Positions 28,901 through 37,896 are shown, counted from the stretch's first letter. The stretch is 64,000 nucleotides of DNA from Gemmatimonadaceae bacterium (GCA_013813715.1 JACCRF010000030.1:46423-110422), one strand, 5' to 3'. Program-made: numbers and translations. The notes: generated by a model not told the origin, from the letters alone.

Positions 28901-30522
28901 TCGTACCCGAGGTGCATGGCGTCGTCAGCTACGCGAACCAGACGCTGACGGGGCGCGCGGACGCTATGCGCGAAGGCCAGGGCTCGATGCTTTTCGCGCA
29001 GGGATCGGCTCCGATCAACCTCGCGTTCAGCGGCGTAACCGGCTCGCGGTTCCCGACCAATCGACAGATAGATCTGGCGATTCGCGCCGACAGCCTGCCG
29101 CTCGATCTCGTTCCGCAATTGAACACAGTCCTCACCAACCTGCGCGGCCATGCAATCGCCGATTTCAAGGTCGGGGGGACGCTGAACCGTCCGGAGCTGA
29201 ACGGTCGTTTCGCACTGGATGGCGCGCAGGCGCGTATCGTCCCGCTGGGACTGAATCTCACCGGGCTGGACGCGTCCATCCGGATGCAGCGGGATACCGT
29301 CGTAATCGATTCCCTGATTGCCCAGAGCGACGGGCGGATAGCGGTTACCGGCGGAATCGGAATCGGGTCGCTCCGCCAGCCATCGTTCGATCTCAAGGTG
29401 GTCGTCAACAACGCTCTGGTTCTAGACAACGACAGAGGCCTGCTGAAAGCGAACATTGATGTCGCCGTGAAGGGCCCGTTCAACGACACCCACATAGACG
29501 GAGCGCTGCGGATTCGGGACGGAGTGCTCTACATCCCGAAGTCAGAAGGCAAGAATCCAATAAGCACCAGCGATCCGGCGTTGTTCAGCGTGCTCGACAC
29601 CGCAGTCGCCTCAAACCGCGAGCTGCTTCCTGAGCAGTCGCCGCTGCTGGCCAACCTGCGAATGGACGTCGCTCTCACAGTCGATCGCGACGTGTTCGTC
29701 CGGTCGCCCGACTTCAACATCGAGGTTTACAGCGAAGAGCCGCTGCTGATCCACGTCAACCGCGCCAAGGAGTCACTCGTTCTCGACGGCGTCATGCTGA
29801 GCGAGCGCGGCGAGTACAGCTTTCTCTCCAAGAGATTCGATATCAAGCGTGGCTCAGCGACATTCGTAAACACGGCGGAGCTGAATCCGACGCTTCAGGT
29901 CACCGGCGGATACGAGGTGCGCCTGCCGGGACGCGAGGCGATCAACATCGAGATCCTCATCGGCGGGACCCTCCGCAATCCGCAGATCGCGCTGGAGAGC
30001 GATGCGCAGCCGCCGATCCCGCAGAGCGACCTTCTCAGCTATCTGGCGTTTGGGCAGCGTTCCTCATCGCTGCTCCAGCTCGAGGGCACGGGGCTTGGCG
30101 GTACCAACAATCTCGTCGGCGCCGGCGCGGCGCTCGCGAGCAAGCAGTTGGCCGCCGTTGCCCTCGGCGTGTTCACCGATCAGCTCGCCGGCGAGGCGTC
30201 GCGCTCGCTGGGTGTCGACGTGTTCAACATCGCGCCCGCCGACATCCAGACGGACGTCGGCAGCTTCCTTCGCGGGACCGAGCTCGAGCTCGGCAAGTAC
30301 ATCAAGTCGCACACGTTCGTGGCTGCTCAACTGCGCCCCGACCCGCAGGCCCTCAGGCGCCCGGGACTCGAGCTCGAGCACCGGTTCGGCGGGCTCAGGG
30401 GCTACAGTCTCAAGACCAGCTTCCAGCCCCGCTATCTGCTCCGCGACCCCAGCCTCGCACTCCAGGATCCGATCACGACAAGCGTGCTCGGTCTCTTCTT
30501 CATCCGGGAGTGGCGGTACTAG
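25945..30522 (+). CDS. tamB: TamB-like translocation/assembly protein (DUF490)
   Basis: The 1525-residue protein has an N-terminal membrane anchor (about residues 8-28) followed by a very long beta-rich periplasmic body. The C-terminal DUF490 domain is recognisable from DGVMLSERGEYSFLSKRFDIKRG, then LQVTGGYEVRLPGREAINIEI and SDLLSYLAFGQRSS. TamB/AsmA-like proteins bridge the periplasm and are thought to carry phospholipids or help outer-membrane protein assembly. Its ATG overlaps the tamA stop (TGATG), indicating coupled translation and a shared complex. A proline-rich, Arg-rich loop lies near residue 700. No frameshift is seen over the 4.6 kb. Confidence 0.92.
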   Translation: MRTALTRALAAIAVVLLIAVAGVFVITNTEWGREQVRRRAVASLKNSAHGIVSIGRVSGNLLEGFALHDLVITDSSGAPFVDADEVQARYGLRSLTSSRLDFDDVRLVRPVIVLDRQPGGRWNYDRIFPRDTLAPGGRRKTGWGTWIRFTDVTIVNGDLTVRSPWEPDAALTGAERDDALRRSLGPKGRLRIEEVPGGYQKVSTFHRINASLPLLRLEDPGYTTRVANVSSLDMIAEPFRPPTVEVRSLTGGFEFDDDSVWWKGARFGLPNSRLAGNGRYNLRNGDLALRLEANPVATADIRWVDPGIPEKGSGTLNFRLDWLGDTSIYVARGADVTIGSARLRGDLGLTMSDGFALHDTNLRFTNLDTRLIQQIFPTVKPPRHGILAGRAELAGNQRSLDVDSDVTFDDRRSGRSRVLAVGQMGFGNGAFNADNLRLTMRPVQVDLMREFAPDLPLRGVLAGTATLNGSTRSRMTARADITHVDRGATSRITGTGTVRTPPGTTIASSWFDIDSRLHPLSLITAGRFVPKAGLRGMASGPMHITGTMRNLALRSNLTFPDGGSLGLTGTFDLAGRMKGYDVDLTASLFNANAVIEKAPPTSITATASADGRGFDPATMRARLVADIQSSTYDTLAVTSAVVRLAAENGMARIDTLVVEIPQGSATASGTFGLARGRSGELRYQAAVDSLHRLASLLPPPGGDSLVPPRPGILARRTARVRADSARTAKAEEVERAATGKPLPTLAAVDTPRVVRRTELSGSVRAEGVATGNIRDFGVRGTASGEKIVARGNTLEKFVSEYTWGNALTPQSNVNVKATASDVVASGFDLDSVETRITYRKPAGTASVAVRQDDRSRYSVNADYTLDKVRNELRLNQMQLRFDTTVWSSMRPSVVHWGSAGVDVDKLEMRNTANGRIYVDGLIPKEGRANLEVAVDNFAVEDIIQLAQSDIDAKGLISFNVKAAGTASDPTFSGAFGTQRFFYNGTLVPEVHGVVSYANQTLTGRADAMREGQGSMLFAQGSAPINLAFSGVTGSRFPTNRQIDLAIRADSLPLDLVPQLNTVLTNLRGHAIADFKVGGTLNRPELNGRFALDGAQARIVPLGLNLTGLDASIRMQRDTVVIDSLIAQSDGRIAVTGGIGIGSLRQPSFDLKVVVNNALVLDNDRGLLKANIDVAVKGPFNDTHIDGALRIRDGVLYIPKSEGKNPISTSDPALFSVLDTAVASNRELLPEQSPLLANLRMDVALTVDRDVFVRSPDFNIEVYSEEPLLIHVNRAKESLVLDGVMLSERGEYSFLSKRFDIKRGSATFVNTAELNPTLQVTGGYEVRLPGREAINIEILIGGTLRNPQIALESDAQPPIPQSDLLSYLAFGQRSSSLLQLEGTGLGGTNNLVGAGAALASKQLAAVALGVFTDQLAGEASRSLGVDVFNIAPADIQTDVGSFLRGTELELGKYIKSHTFVAAQLRPDPQALRRPGLELEHRFGGLRGYSLKTSFQPRYLLRDPSLALQDPITTSVLGLFFIREWRY

Positions 30523-30525
30523 ACC

Positions 30526-30552
30526 ACGGTACCCGTACCCGATACCCGTCGC
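30526..30552. repeat. ACGGGTA-family repeat, copy 3 (degenerate)
   Basis: Immediately after the tamB stop, GGTACCCGTACCCGATACCC carries three TACCCG units. This is a diverged form of the repeat in the opposite orientation to copy 2. Confidence 0.45.
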
Positions 30553-30607
30553 CAGTCTCCGTTAATTGTTGCCTGTTGCATCCGTCGCGGCGTCCGAGGG
30601 ACGCGCA

Positions 30608-30626
30608 TACTTTGTGTGACAAAGTA
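30608..30626. promoter_or_regulatory. Perfect palindrome, likely operator
   Basis: TACTTTG (30608-30614) and CAAAGTA (30620-30626) form a perfect 7-bp inverted repeat around the spacer TGTGA. It ends one base before the -35 box of the next promoter, a position where a bound dimeric repressor or activator would act. No regulator gene is adjacent. Confidence 0.5.
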
Positions 30627-30627
30627 C

Positions 30628-30656
30628 TTGACATGACAGGGTTCGCTCCTCATATT
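30628..30656 (+). promoter_or_regulatory. Promoter of the DUF4173-like gene
   Basis: A consensus -35 TTGACA (30628-30633), a 17-base spacer and a -10-like CATATT (30651-30656) precede the ATG at 30667. Transcription would start near 30663, leaving only about four bases of leader, so the message may be leaderless. No Shine-Dalgarno is present. Confidence 0.55.
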
Positions 30657-30666
30657 CTCGTTCACT

Positions 30667-32187
30667 ATGACGACCGAACCAGAACTGGATCCATACACGC
30701 GCAAGGAAGCCTCTAAGGCAGCCGCTCTCATCTGGCTGGCAGCGAGCGCGGTTGCCGGACTCGGCACGTGGGTCGCGTACGACGCAATCCCCGGAGTGAA
30801 CTGGGTTCTATGGACCTCGATGGCTGTCCTTGGACTCGCACTCCTTCTGGCTCGCCGAGGCCATCCGCTGCCTGCCCTCCCCGCGACAACGGGAGCAATC
30901 GCGGTCGTCATCGCCGGCGGCGCCGCGATCAGCGCCGATGATTTCATGCACGTGCTCATCGTCCTGTCCGTCGCCCTCTTCCTCGCCCTCACGATGCTGC
31001 TTGCCTCAGATCCGCGGATCGGGCAGATCTCGACGGTGTTCGTCATCACCGCGCCATTCGTGGCCGCGGCAAGGACAGTTTTCGAATCGATAACTCGAGC
31101 CGCGGAAGGATCACTGATGGTGCGGTCACATCGCGCACGATCGACCCTCCGCGGGGTCGTGATTACCGTGCCGGTGGTTCTTGTTTTTGCGCTCCTTCTC
31201 GCCGGTGCCGACCCCGTCTTCGCGACGTGGCGGGACGCGGTCGGGCGGATACTGGAGAGCTGGGCCTTCCTTCCGCGAACTGTATTCTTCCTCGTCCTGC
31301 TGGCGGTAGTCCTTGGCGCATACGGCAATGTCGTGCGACGGCGCGAGAGCACTATGCCGGCAGACGTCCCGGGGCCTCGGCTTGAAGGTGATTCACATGC
31401 ACGTTGGCTGGGCGCAACCGAGCGGCTCATTCTCCTCGGCAGCGTTGCTGCCCTGTTCTGGATATTCCTCGCGGTGCAGCTCAGCTACCTGTTCGGCAAT
31501 CTTCCCGAAACACCTGGATCGGGGATGACATTCGCCGAGCATGCGCGCCGCGGTTTCGCCGAGCTGACGGTGGTGGCGACGTGCACCGTGCTTCTTGTCG
31601 TCGTGTCGGAGCGCTACGGTCAGGCCGTCCGGCGCGAGGGACTGATCACGACGATCACTATGTCGGTCATCGCCGCCGTCTTCCTTCTGCTGGCATCGGC
31701 CTTTCACCGGGTTTCGCTGTACGAAGCCGCTTACGGATTCACGACGGCGCGCCTCCACGCCCAGGTATTCATGGTGGTGGTGGCGATCACGCTCTTCGCG
31801 CTCGCGGTCGAGGTGTGGCAAGGAATCGATGCCTCGCGTCTGTTCCGCCGTGCGGGTCTCGCCGCGCTCCTTGCCTTGATCGTGCTGGTTTACTGGAACC
31901 ACGAGGCGTGGATCGCGCGCGCGAACATCAATCGCTTCGCCGCCACGGGCAAGCTCGACACCGTCTATCTTACGCGCGGCCTCTCGCCCAACGCGGTGCC
32001 TGTGATAGTCGAGCTGCTGCCGTCGCTACCCGAGCCCGCCCGCGCGCAACTCCAGGCCGCGGTTTCCCTGCGCTATACCGGCCGTGTCCGTCTGAAACAG
32101 AGGAGATGGTATGAGTGGAATCTCGCGCGCGCGAGGGCGGTCAACGCGCTCGAGCAAATCGGTGTCTCGCTGGAGCCAGTGAAGTAG
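30667..32187 (+). CDS. DUF4173-like multi-pass membrane protein
   Basis: This 506-residue membrane protein has about ten to twelve hydrophobic helices, among them IWLAASAVAGLGTWVAYDAI near 22-41 and ITVPVVLVFALLLAGADPVF near 161-180. The stretch AVQLSYLFGNLPETPGSGMT, followed by AEHARRGFAEL, and the later YEAAYGFTTARLHAQVFM and YLTRGLSPNAVPVIVELL match the pattern I know for DUF4173/DUF4153-type proteins. The role of that family is unknown. The C-terminal 100 residues are soluble and basic and end in a helical segment. Its compact promoter and palindrome suggest individual regulation independent of tamB. Confidence 0.8.
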   Translation: MTTEPELDPYTRKEASKAAALIWLAASAVAGLGTWVAYDAIPGVNWVLWTSMAVLGLALLLARRGHPLPALPATTGAIAVVIAGGAAISADDFMHVLIVLSVALFLALTMLLASDPRIGQISTVFVITAPFVAAARTVFESITRAAEGSLMVRSHRARSTLRGVVITVPVVLVFALLLAGADPVFATWRDAVGRILESWAFLPRTVFFLVLLAVVLGAYGNVVRRRESTMPADVPGPRLEGDSHARWLGATERLILLGSVAALFWIFLAVQLSYLFGNLPETPGSGMTFAEHARRGFAELTVVATCTVLLVVVSERYGQAVRREGLITTITMSVIAAVFLLLASAFHRVSLYEAAYGFTTARLHAQVFMVVVAITLFALAVEVWQGIDASRLFRRAGLAALLALIVLVYWNHEAWIARANINRFAATGKLDTVYLTRGLSPNAVPVIVELLPSLPEPARAQLQAAVSLRYTGRVRLKQRRWYEWNLARARAVNALEQIGVSLEPVK

Positions 32188-32189
32188 CC

Positions 32190-32226
32190 ACGGGCACCGG
32201 GTAACGGGTAACGGGTAACGGGTGCC
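32190..32226. repeat. ACGGGTA-family repeat, copy 4 (best array)
   Basis: Three head-to-tail CGGGTAA units are flanked by CGGGCAC and CGGGTGCC. The array fills the gap between the convergent DUF4173-like and dipeptidase genes. The flanks GGGCACC and GGTGCC are nearly inverted, so the array could fold weakly. Confidence 0.65.
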
Positions 32227-32232
32227 GGTCTT

Positions 32233-33612
32233 TCAGCTCTCGCCGTACGCGTCCCAGAAAGCGGCCATCGCCCTCATTCCCACTCGGAAGTTCTCCTCGC
32301 TTATCCATTCGTCGGGAGCATGCGCGTTCTCTCCGGGAAGCCCGAACCCGACGAGTAACACCGGCGTGCCGAGTATCCTCTCGAAATCGCCCACCACCGG
32401 AATGGAGCCGCCCTCTCCGACGACCACCGCCTCCTTGTCGAAAGCGGTGGCGAGCGCTGTCCGCGCCGCGTCATAAAGCTTCCCGTCGAGCTTTGCGCGC
32501 CACGGGCGTCCGCCATGCAGATGCTTCACTGTCGTTGTCACGCCGTGCGGGGCGACTCGCGCGACGTGAGCCGCCATCAGATTCTCGATTTCCGCGGGCA
32601 TCTGATCCGGCACAAGGCGGCAGCTCACCTTCGCCATCGCTTTCGCCGGCAGGACAGTTTTCGCGCCATCGCCAGTGTATCCGCTCAGCAGACCGTTTAC
32701 CTCGCACGTCGGCCTCGACCAGAGGCGCTCGAGGGTAGTGAAGCCCTCCTCACCGCCGAGCTCGGGCGCACCGGTGTCGCCACGAAAGCTCTCCTCGTCG
32801 AACGGCAGAGTCCGCATCTGTTGGCGGATCTCCGGCTCCCACTCGCGCACAGAATCGTAGAATCCTTCGATCGCGACATGCCCGGTAGCGTCGTGCATCG
32901 TCGCAAGAATCCTCGCCAGGGCCATCGCCGGGTTCACGACCGCGCCCCCGTAGCTTCCCGAGTGCAGGTCGTGCGTTGGACCCTGAACCGTGATCTCGAA
33001 GTAGGCGAGGCCGCGCAACGATGAAAGTATCGAAGGCTGCCCGGGAGCGAACATCGCCGAGTCGGAAATGACGACCGCATCGCACGCGAGAAGCTCCTTA
33101 TTCTCGCGGATGAATTGCTCGAGGTGAGCGCTTCCGACTTCCTCCTCTCCTTCGGCAAGGATGATCACGTTGACCGGCAGCTTCCCGCGCGCCGCGAGAT
33201 GCGCCTCGATCGCCTTCACGTGCAGGAACAACTGCCCCTTGTCGTCAACCGAACCGCGTGCGAAGATGTTTCCGTCACGCACTGCCGGTTCGAATGGCGG
33301 AGAGGTCCACAGCTCCAGGGGTTCCGCCGGCTGCACGTCGTAGTGCCCGTAAACCAGAACGGTGGGCGATCCCGGCGAACCGCGCCACTCGCCCATTACG
33401 ATTGGATGTCCAGGCGTCGTGTGAATCGCGGCCTCGAGGCCCGCCTTCACCATGGAGGACTTGAGCCAGTCCGCAGCGCGAGCCGTGTCGGCATTGTGAA
33501 TGGGCTGGGCGCTGACACTCGGTATGCGCAGAAACTCGAACAGCTCCTCGCGGATACGGGTGTGGTTCTCTTCCAGGAAAACGTTCAGATCCGATATCTG
33601 TGCGGCTGGCAT
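32233..33612 (-). CDS. M20 family dipeptidase
   Basis: This 459-residue metallopeptidase belongs to the M20/M25/M40 family. Metal-binding motifs are visible in order: VYGHYDVQPAEP (first His and Asp), ARGSVDDKGQLFLHVKA (bridging Asp) and AEGEEEVGSAHLEQF (catalytic Glu and a ligand). A later TKS-like dimerisation insert includes GPTHDLHSGSYGGAVVNPA. No signal peptide is present, so it is likely a cytoplasmic dipeptidase or carboxypeptidase. The ATG at 33612 has AGGGA six bases upstream. It is convergent with the DUF4173-like gene. Confidence 0.93.
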   Translation of the reverse strand: MPAAQISDLNVFLEENHTRIREELFEFLRIPSVSAQPIHNADTARAADWLKSSMVKAGLEAAIHTTPGHPIVMGEWRGSPGSPTVLVYGHYDVQPAEPLELWTSPPFEPAVRDGNIFARGSVDDKGQLFLHVKAIEAHLAARGKLPVNVIILAEGEEEVGSAHLEQFIRENKELLACDAVVISDSAMFAPGQPSILSSLRGLAYFEITVQGPTHDLHSGSYGGAVVNPAMALARILATMHDATGHVAIEGFYDSVREWEPEIRQQMRTLPFDEESFRGDTGAPELGGEEGFTTLERLWSRPTCEVNGLLSGYTGDGAKTVLPAKAMAKVSCRLVPDQMPAEIENLMAAHVARVAPHGVTTTVKHLHGGRPWRAKLDGKLYDAARTALATAFDKEAVVVGEGGSIPVVGDFERILGTPVLLVGFGLPGENAHAPDEWISEENFRVGMRAMAAFWDAYGES

Positions 33613-34006
33613 TGGGAATCCCTGTTTTCTTTGGACTGGTGACGGGCAACTTGTAACCGGCGCCCGATATGCTATCGGGTACCGGGCATCTCGTATCGCG
33701 ACGGGAAATTAATCCAAACCCGCAGGGTTGTGCCGAAATCCATTATCCCTTGATTACTCCACCCCGTTCCTTATGACTTCAATCCATCTGATTGCTTATC
33801 ACAAGTTCGTAAACTTCTTCCTGCTGCTGTATGTCACCGGGGACGTCGCGCCCCATGATTCCCATGCCCGGCAAGCCCGCCAGTTCCATCAGCTCGAGAA
33901 CTGACGACTCTTCTGCGCCTTCGGGAGCGAACGAAGGACACTCGAAAAAGCGGCCGGGATGCTGAAGAGTGCATGTTCCGCTGTACACGAGCCCGAGCGG
34001 TGAACT
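33613..34006. other. 394-base intergenic stretch
   Basis: This is the longest gene-poor gap. Its first part, 33640-33705, holds diverged ACGGGTA-like sequence and a palindrome, CCCGATA/TATCGGG (33663-33679, three-base spacer). The remainder must carry promoters for the divergent dipeptidase (minus) and DUF255 (plus) genes, but I see no convincing -35/-10 pair. A weak ORF on the minus strand is listed separately. Confidence 0.5.
33779..33988 (-). CDS. Doubtful small ORF (69 residues)
   Basis: This frame starts at a GTG with no Shine-Dalgarno and encodes an acidic peptide containing ELMELAGLPGMGIMGRD. Third-position GC is only moderately high, lower than in the neighbours, and no family is recognised. 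It could be a real short protein or a chance frame in an intergenic region. Confidence 0.22.
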   Translation of the reverse strand: MYSGTCTLQHPGRFFECPSFAPEGAEESSVLELMELAGLPGMGIMGRDVPGDIQQQEEVYELVISNQMD

Positions 34007-36070
34007 ATGCCAAACAGACTAGCCAGGGAGACCAGCCCTTATCTGCTCCAGCACGCGGAGAATCCGGTGGATTGGTATCCCTGGGGGCCCGAAGCGCTCG
34101 AGACGGCCCGGCGCGAGGACAAGCCGATCCTGCTGAGTATCGGCTATGCGGCGTGCCACTGGTGTCACGTCATGGCGCACGAATCGTTCGAGGACGCGGA
34201 GACGGCCCGCATGATGAACGAGTGCTTCGTCAACATCAAGGTAGACCGGGAGGAGCGTCCCGACATCGATAGCGTTTACATGCAGTCCGTGCAGGCGCTC
34301 ACCGGGCGCGGCGGATGGCCCATGACAGTTTTCCTCACGCCGGCCGGCGATCCCTTCTATGGCGGAACGTACTACCCTCCCGTCGATCGCCATGGCATGC
34401 CGTCATTCAGGAAAGTCATGCAGTCGGTGTCCGAGACCTACCGGAACCGTCGCGACGGAATCGTCCATTCGTCGGGGCAGCTTCGCGAGATCTATGAGTC
34501 GGCCAAATTGCAGGCTCTGAGCGAGGGACCGCTGACGGCGCACGCGCTCGATCTCGCCTATCGCGGAATCGCCCAGCGGTACGATGTCCGCCACGGCGGC
34601 TTTGAGGGCGCGCCCAAGTTTCCGCAGACGATGGCGCTCGACTTCCTGCTCCGGTACTGGAAGCGCACCGGCACCGAATACGCGCTCCAGATGGTCACCG
34701 ATTCATTCAGGAAGATGGCACGCGGAGGAATCTTCGATCAGGTAGGCGGTGGCTTTCACCGCTACACGGTGGATGCAATCTGGCTGGTTCCGCATTTCGA
34801 GAAGATGCTGTACGACAACGCGCTGCTGGTGCGACTCGGTGCGAATCTCTGGCAGGCGACTCACGACGCGGAGATACGTAGTGTCGTCGAGGAGACAGTC
34901 CGCTGGGTCGAGCGCGAGATGACGTCGCCCGAGGGAGGATTCTACTCTTCGCTCGACGCCGACAGCGAAGGCCACGAAGGCAGGTTTTACGTCTGGTCGG
35001 AATCGGAGGTCGACTCGCTGCTTGGCAGCGACTCACCGGTGGTAAAGGTCTACTGGGGAGTTACGCACGACGGAAACTTCGAGGGAAAGAACATTTTCCA
35101 CGTTCGCGCCGACCCCGCGATGGCCGCCGCGCGGGCGACGGTGGATTTGACACTGCTCGACAGGATCATAGGTGACGCTAAAGCGACGTTGTACGCGGTG
35201 AGGGCGAAGCGCCCCCGGCCCACCCGCGACGAAAAGATTCTGGCGAGCTGGAACGGCCTTATGCTCCGCGGCCTGGCCACCGCCGCCCGCGCCTTCAACC
35301 GCGACGACATCGCGCGGCTGGCCCTGCGAAACGGCAAGTTCCTCGTGAGAAACATGGTGCGCGACGGCCGCGTAATGCGATCGCACAAGGACGGCGAGAC
35401 CCGCATCGGCGGTTTTCTGGAGGACTACGCGGCGGTCGGACTCGGCTTTCTCTCGCTGTACGAACTCACGTTCGATCCAAACTGGGTCGTTCGCGCAGCC
35501 GAAATCGCCGACACGATGGTCGAATGGTTCTGGGACGAGCCGCTCGGCGCCTTCTTCGATACGGCAAAAGACGCCGAGACCCTTATCACTCGCCCGCGCG
35601 ACGCCGGCGACAATGCGACGCCTTCTGGAACATCCCTCGCGGTGGATCTCCTTCTCGGTCTTGGAGAGCTGCTCCAGGATCCCGAGAGTAAACGGCGCGC
35701 GACGTTCGTCCTCGAGACGCTTGCGACGCCGCTCATGCGCCATCCGGCAGCCTTCGGGCACATGCTTGGCGCGGCAGACATGGCTGTGAATGGAGCCGTG
35801 CAAGTGGCAATAGCCGGCGATCCGAACGACGACGCATTCAGGCTACTGGAGCGCGAAGTCGCGACCCACTACGTTCCATCGCTCGTCCTCGCCGGAGGCG
35901 ACACCGACAATGACGTGGAGATCGCCCTCCTCGAGGGCCGGGAGACGCGCTCCGGAAAGCCGACTGCGTACGTCTGCCGCTCGTACGCTTGCGAAGAGCC
36001 GGCTATGTCACCGGAGGTGCTGGCCGCGCAACTCGAGACGGCCGGACGGATTTCAGAGCACTCCCATTGA
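34007..36070 (+). CDS. YyaL/DUF255 thioredoxin-domain protein
   Basis: The 687-residue protein belongs to the family of YyaL and human SPATA20. The N-terminal thioredoxin-like domain includes the CxxC motif in [13 protein letters not shown] (about residues 46-58), followed by [13 protein letters not shown] and [13 protein letters not shown]. The rest is an alpha/alpha barrel like six-hairpin glycosidases (for example [18 protein letters not shown]). It has no signal peptide. The biochemical role is unsettled; a redox or carbohydrate-linked activity has been suggested for the family. The acyl-CoA dehydrogenase gene follows after nine bases, so they may share a transcript. Confidence 0.93.
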   Translation: MPNRLARETSPYLLQHAENPVDWYPWGPEALETARREDKPILLSIGYAACHWCHVMAHESFEDAETARMMNECFVNIKVDREERPDIDSVYMQSVQALTGRGGWPMTVFLTPAGDPFYGGTYYPPVDRHGMPSFRKVMQSVSETYRNRRDGIVHSSGQLREIYESAKLQALSEGPLTAHALDLAYRGIAQRYDVRHGGFEGAPKFPQTMALDFLLRYWKRTGTEYALQMVTDSFRKMARGGIFDQVGGGFHRYTVDAIWLVPHFEKMLYDNALLVRLGANLWQATHDAEIRSVVEETVRWVEREMTSPEGGFYSSLDADSEGHEGRFYVWSESEVDSLLGSDSPVVKVYWGVTHDGNFEGKNIFHVRADPAMAAARATVDLTLLDRIIGDAKATLYAVRAKRPRPTRDEKILASWNGLMLRGLATAARAFNRDDIARLALRNGKFLVRNMVRDGRVMRSHKDGETRIGGFLEDYAAVGLGFLSLYELTFDPNWVVRAAEIADTMVEWFWDEPLGAFFDTAKDAETLITRPRDAGDNATPSGTSLAVDLLLGLGELLQDPESKRRATFVLETLATPLMRHPAAFGHMLGAADMAVNGAVQVAIAGDPNDDAFRLLEREVATHYVPSLVLAGGDTDNDVEIALLEGRETRSGKPTAYVCRSYACEEPAMSPEVLAAQLETAGRISEHSH

Positions 36071-36079
36071 GGAAAGTGA

Positions 36080-37849
36080 ATGGAAGTCAAGCCGTCTTTC
36101 ACCCGCGGCGTGTTCGCGGGTGTGATTCACGACAATCTGCTCTTTCCATATCCCGCCTCCCTCGACGCACGCAATCCTGGTGAGGCGGCAGTGGTCCGCC
36201 GCCTCATCGGCGAGCTCGAGCGGATGGACCAGTCCGGGATCATCGACCCGGCGAAATTCGACGAAGACGAGTGTGTAAGCGAAGAGGTCATTGCCGAGTT
36301 CGCTCGGGTTGGTCTTCTCGGCTTGACGATACCGAAGCAGTACGGCGGCCTGGAGCTCTCGGCGACTGCGTATGCTCGGGTGTTCGAGCGTATCTCGATC
36401 ACCGACCCGTCCCTCGCCGTGCTGGTCGGAGTGCATTGCGGTCTCGGCTCCAAGGCGATCGTCCTCTATGGCAACGCGGAGCAGAAGCGGCGATACCTTC
36501 CAATGCTCGCACGGGGTGAGACTCTCGCCGCCTACGCGCTGACCGAGCCAGAGACGGGCTCCGATGCCCAGAACCTCAGGACGACCGCCGAGCAAACGAA
36601 GGACGGAAATCGCTGGATTCTCAACGGCCACAAGATCTGGATCGGCAACGCGCATCGCGCGGGAGTCATCGCGACATTCGCTACGACCGCTGTCGAACGG
36701 CGGGGGGAGACGGTGATGCGCTCGACGGCATTCATCATCCGTCCCGACATGCCAGGGTTCAAAGTCGCGGGAACGGTTCGCAAATTAGGCATTCGCGGCT
36801 CGACTCAGGCCGAGCTCCTGTACGAGAATCTCGAGGTGCCGGCTGACCACGTGCTCGGTGCCGTGGGGAAGGGATTCACGGTCGCCGTTCACGTACTGAA
36901 CGCCGGGCGCCTCACCCTTGCCGCCGGATGTACGAGCGGCGCGAAGAGAATCGTCGGCGAGATGGCAACATACGCCGAGAAGCGCGTCCAATTCGGTCAT
37001 CCACTCGCGCACTTCGAGATCACGCAGCGGAAGATGGCTCACCTCGCCGCCGGCGCGTACGCCTGCGACGCAATGCTGGGAGTCCTCGCGTCACTCGCGG
37101 ACAGTTCCGAGGCAGATTTTTCCCTCGAAGCGGCGTGCGCAAAGGTCTTCGCAAGCGATCTGATCTGGGAAGCGTCCGACGAGATGGTCCAAGTGGCCGG
37201 CGGCCGTGGCTACGTGAAGCCGTATCCGTACGAGCGGATGCTGCGCGATGCACGCATCAACCGGATCTTCGAGGGCGCGAACGAAGTGCTGCGACTCTTT
37301 ATAGCACTCAACGGGGTGCAGGGCCCGGCCGAATCACTGAAGGAAGTCGGAACAGCACTCCGCAAGCCGCTTAGAAATCTGGGGCTTTTGAGCGGATTCG
37401 CGACTTCACGCGTCCGGAGCATGCTCGGCGGCAGCGCGAGCCTCGACACAAAGCTCCATCCGAGGCTGGATGTCCACAGGAACTATCTCGAGAAGCACGT
37501 CGCCGAGCTCAAGAGTGCGACCGATCGCGCCATCATGCGGCACCGGTCGGGCATAGTCGACCGTCAGCTCATACTCGAGCGGCTTGCCAACATGGCGATC
37601 GAGATGCTCGCCACGGCGTGCGTACTCTCACGCACGCAGAGCATCATCGACAAACAGGGCGCTGGGAAATCCGACCGCGAGCTTGCGCTGTGCGATCTGT
37701 TCTGCGTCGAGTCCGGACGCCGTTTTAGCGCGAACCGCGTGATGCTGGGTGGCTCCGCCGAAACAATCGATCAGGGGCACCGCACGGTCGCCGGCCACTT
37801 GCGAAAGGCTGGCCGGTATGAGGTCGAGGACGCGATACTGGAGCCTTGA
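36080..37849 (+). CDS. Acyl-CoA dehydrogenase, long C-terminal-extended type
   Basis: The 589-residue flavoenzyme resembles very-long-chain acyl-CoA dehydrogenases and ACAD9 in length. Signature segments are YALTEPETGSDAQNL and WILNGHKIWIGNA for substrate and FAD binding, AERRVQ-like AEKRVQFGHPLAHFE, and the probable catalytic Glu in RINRIFEGANEVLRLF. A C-terminal extension of about 170 residues follows the dehydrogenase fold. It likely performs the first step of beta-oxidation of long chains. AGGAAAG lies five bases before the ATG. Confidence 0.92.
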   Translation: MEVKPSFTRGVFAGVIHDNLLFPYPASLDARNPGEAAVVRRLIGELERMDQSGIIDPAKFDEDECVSEEVIAEFARVGLLGLTIPKQYGGLELSATAYARVFERISITDPSLAVLVGVHCGLGSKAIVLYGNAEQKRRYLPMLARGETLAAYALTEPETGSDAQNLRTTAEQTKDGNRWILNGHKIWIGNAHRAGVIATFATTAVERRGETVMRSTAFIIRPDMPGFKVAGTVRKLGIRGSTQAELLYENLEVPADHVLGAVGKGFTVAVHVLNAGRLTLAAGCTSGAKRIVGEMATYAEKRVQFGHPLAHFEITQRKMAHLAAGAYACDAMLGVLASLADSSEADFSLEAACAKVFASDLIWEASDEMVQVAGGRGYVKPYPYERMLRDARINRIFEGANEVLRLFIALNGVQGPAESLKEVGTALRKPLRNLGLLSGFATSRVRSMLGGSASLDTKLHPRLDVHRNYLEKHVAELKSATDRAIMRHRSGIVDRQLILERLANMAIEMLATACVLSRTQSIIDKQGAGKSDRELALCDLFCVESGRRFSANRVMLGGSAETIDQGHRTVAGHLRKAGRYEVEDAILEP

Positions 37850-37896
37850 AAAACTAGCCGGCGGCCGGCAGCGCCTCATCGACCGGCCGCCGGTAG
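37848..37896 (-). terminator. Rho-independent terminator for the nad operon
   Basis: On the minus strand CTACCGGCGGCCGG (37883-37896) pairs with CCGGCCGCCGG plus CTAG (37854-37868), with one bulged base and a 14-base loop. TTTTTC follows directly. It lies about 70 bases past the nadC stop. The stem could also slow plus-strand transcripts leaving the acyl-CoA dehydrogenase gene. Confidence 0.75.

Noticed and set aside
32190..32226. CRISPR-like array
   Set aside because: Units are seven bases with no spacers and there are no cas genes; it is a simple tandem repeat.
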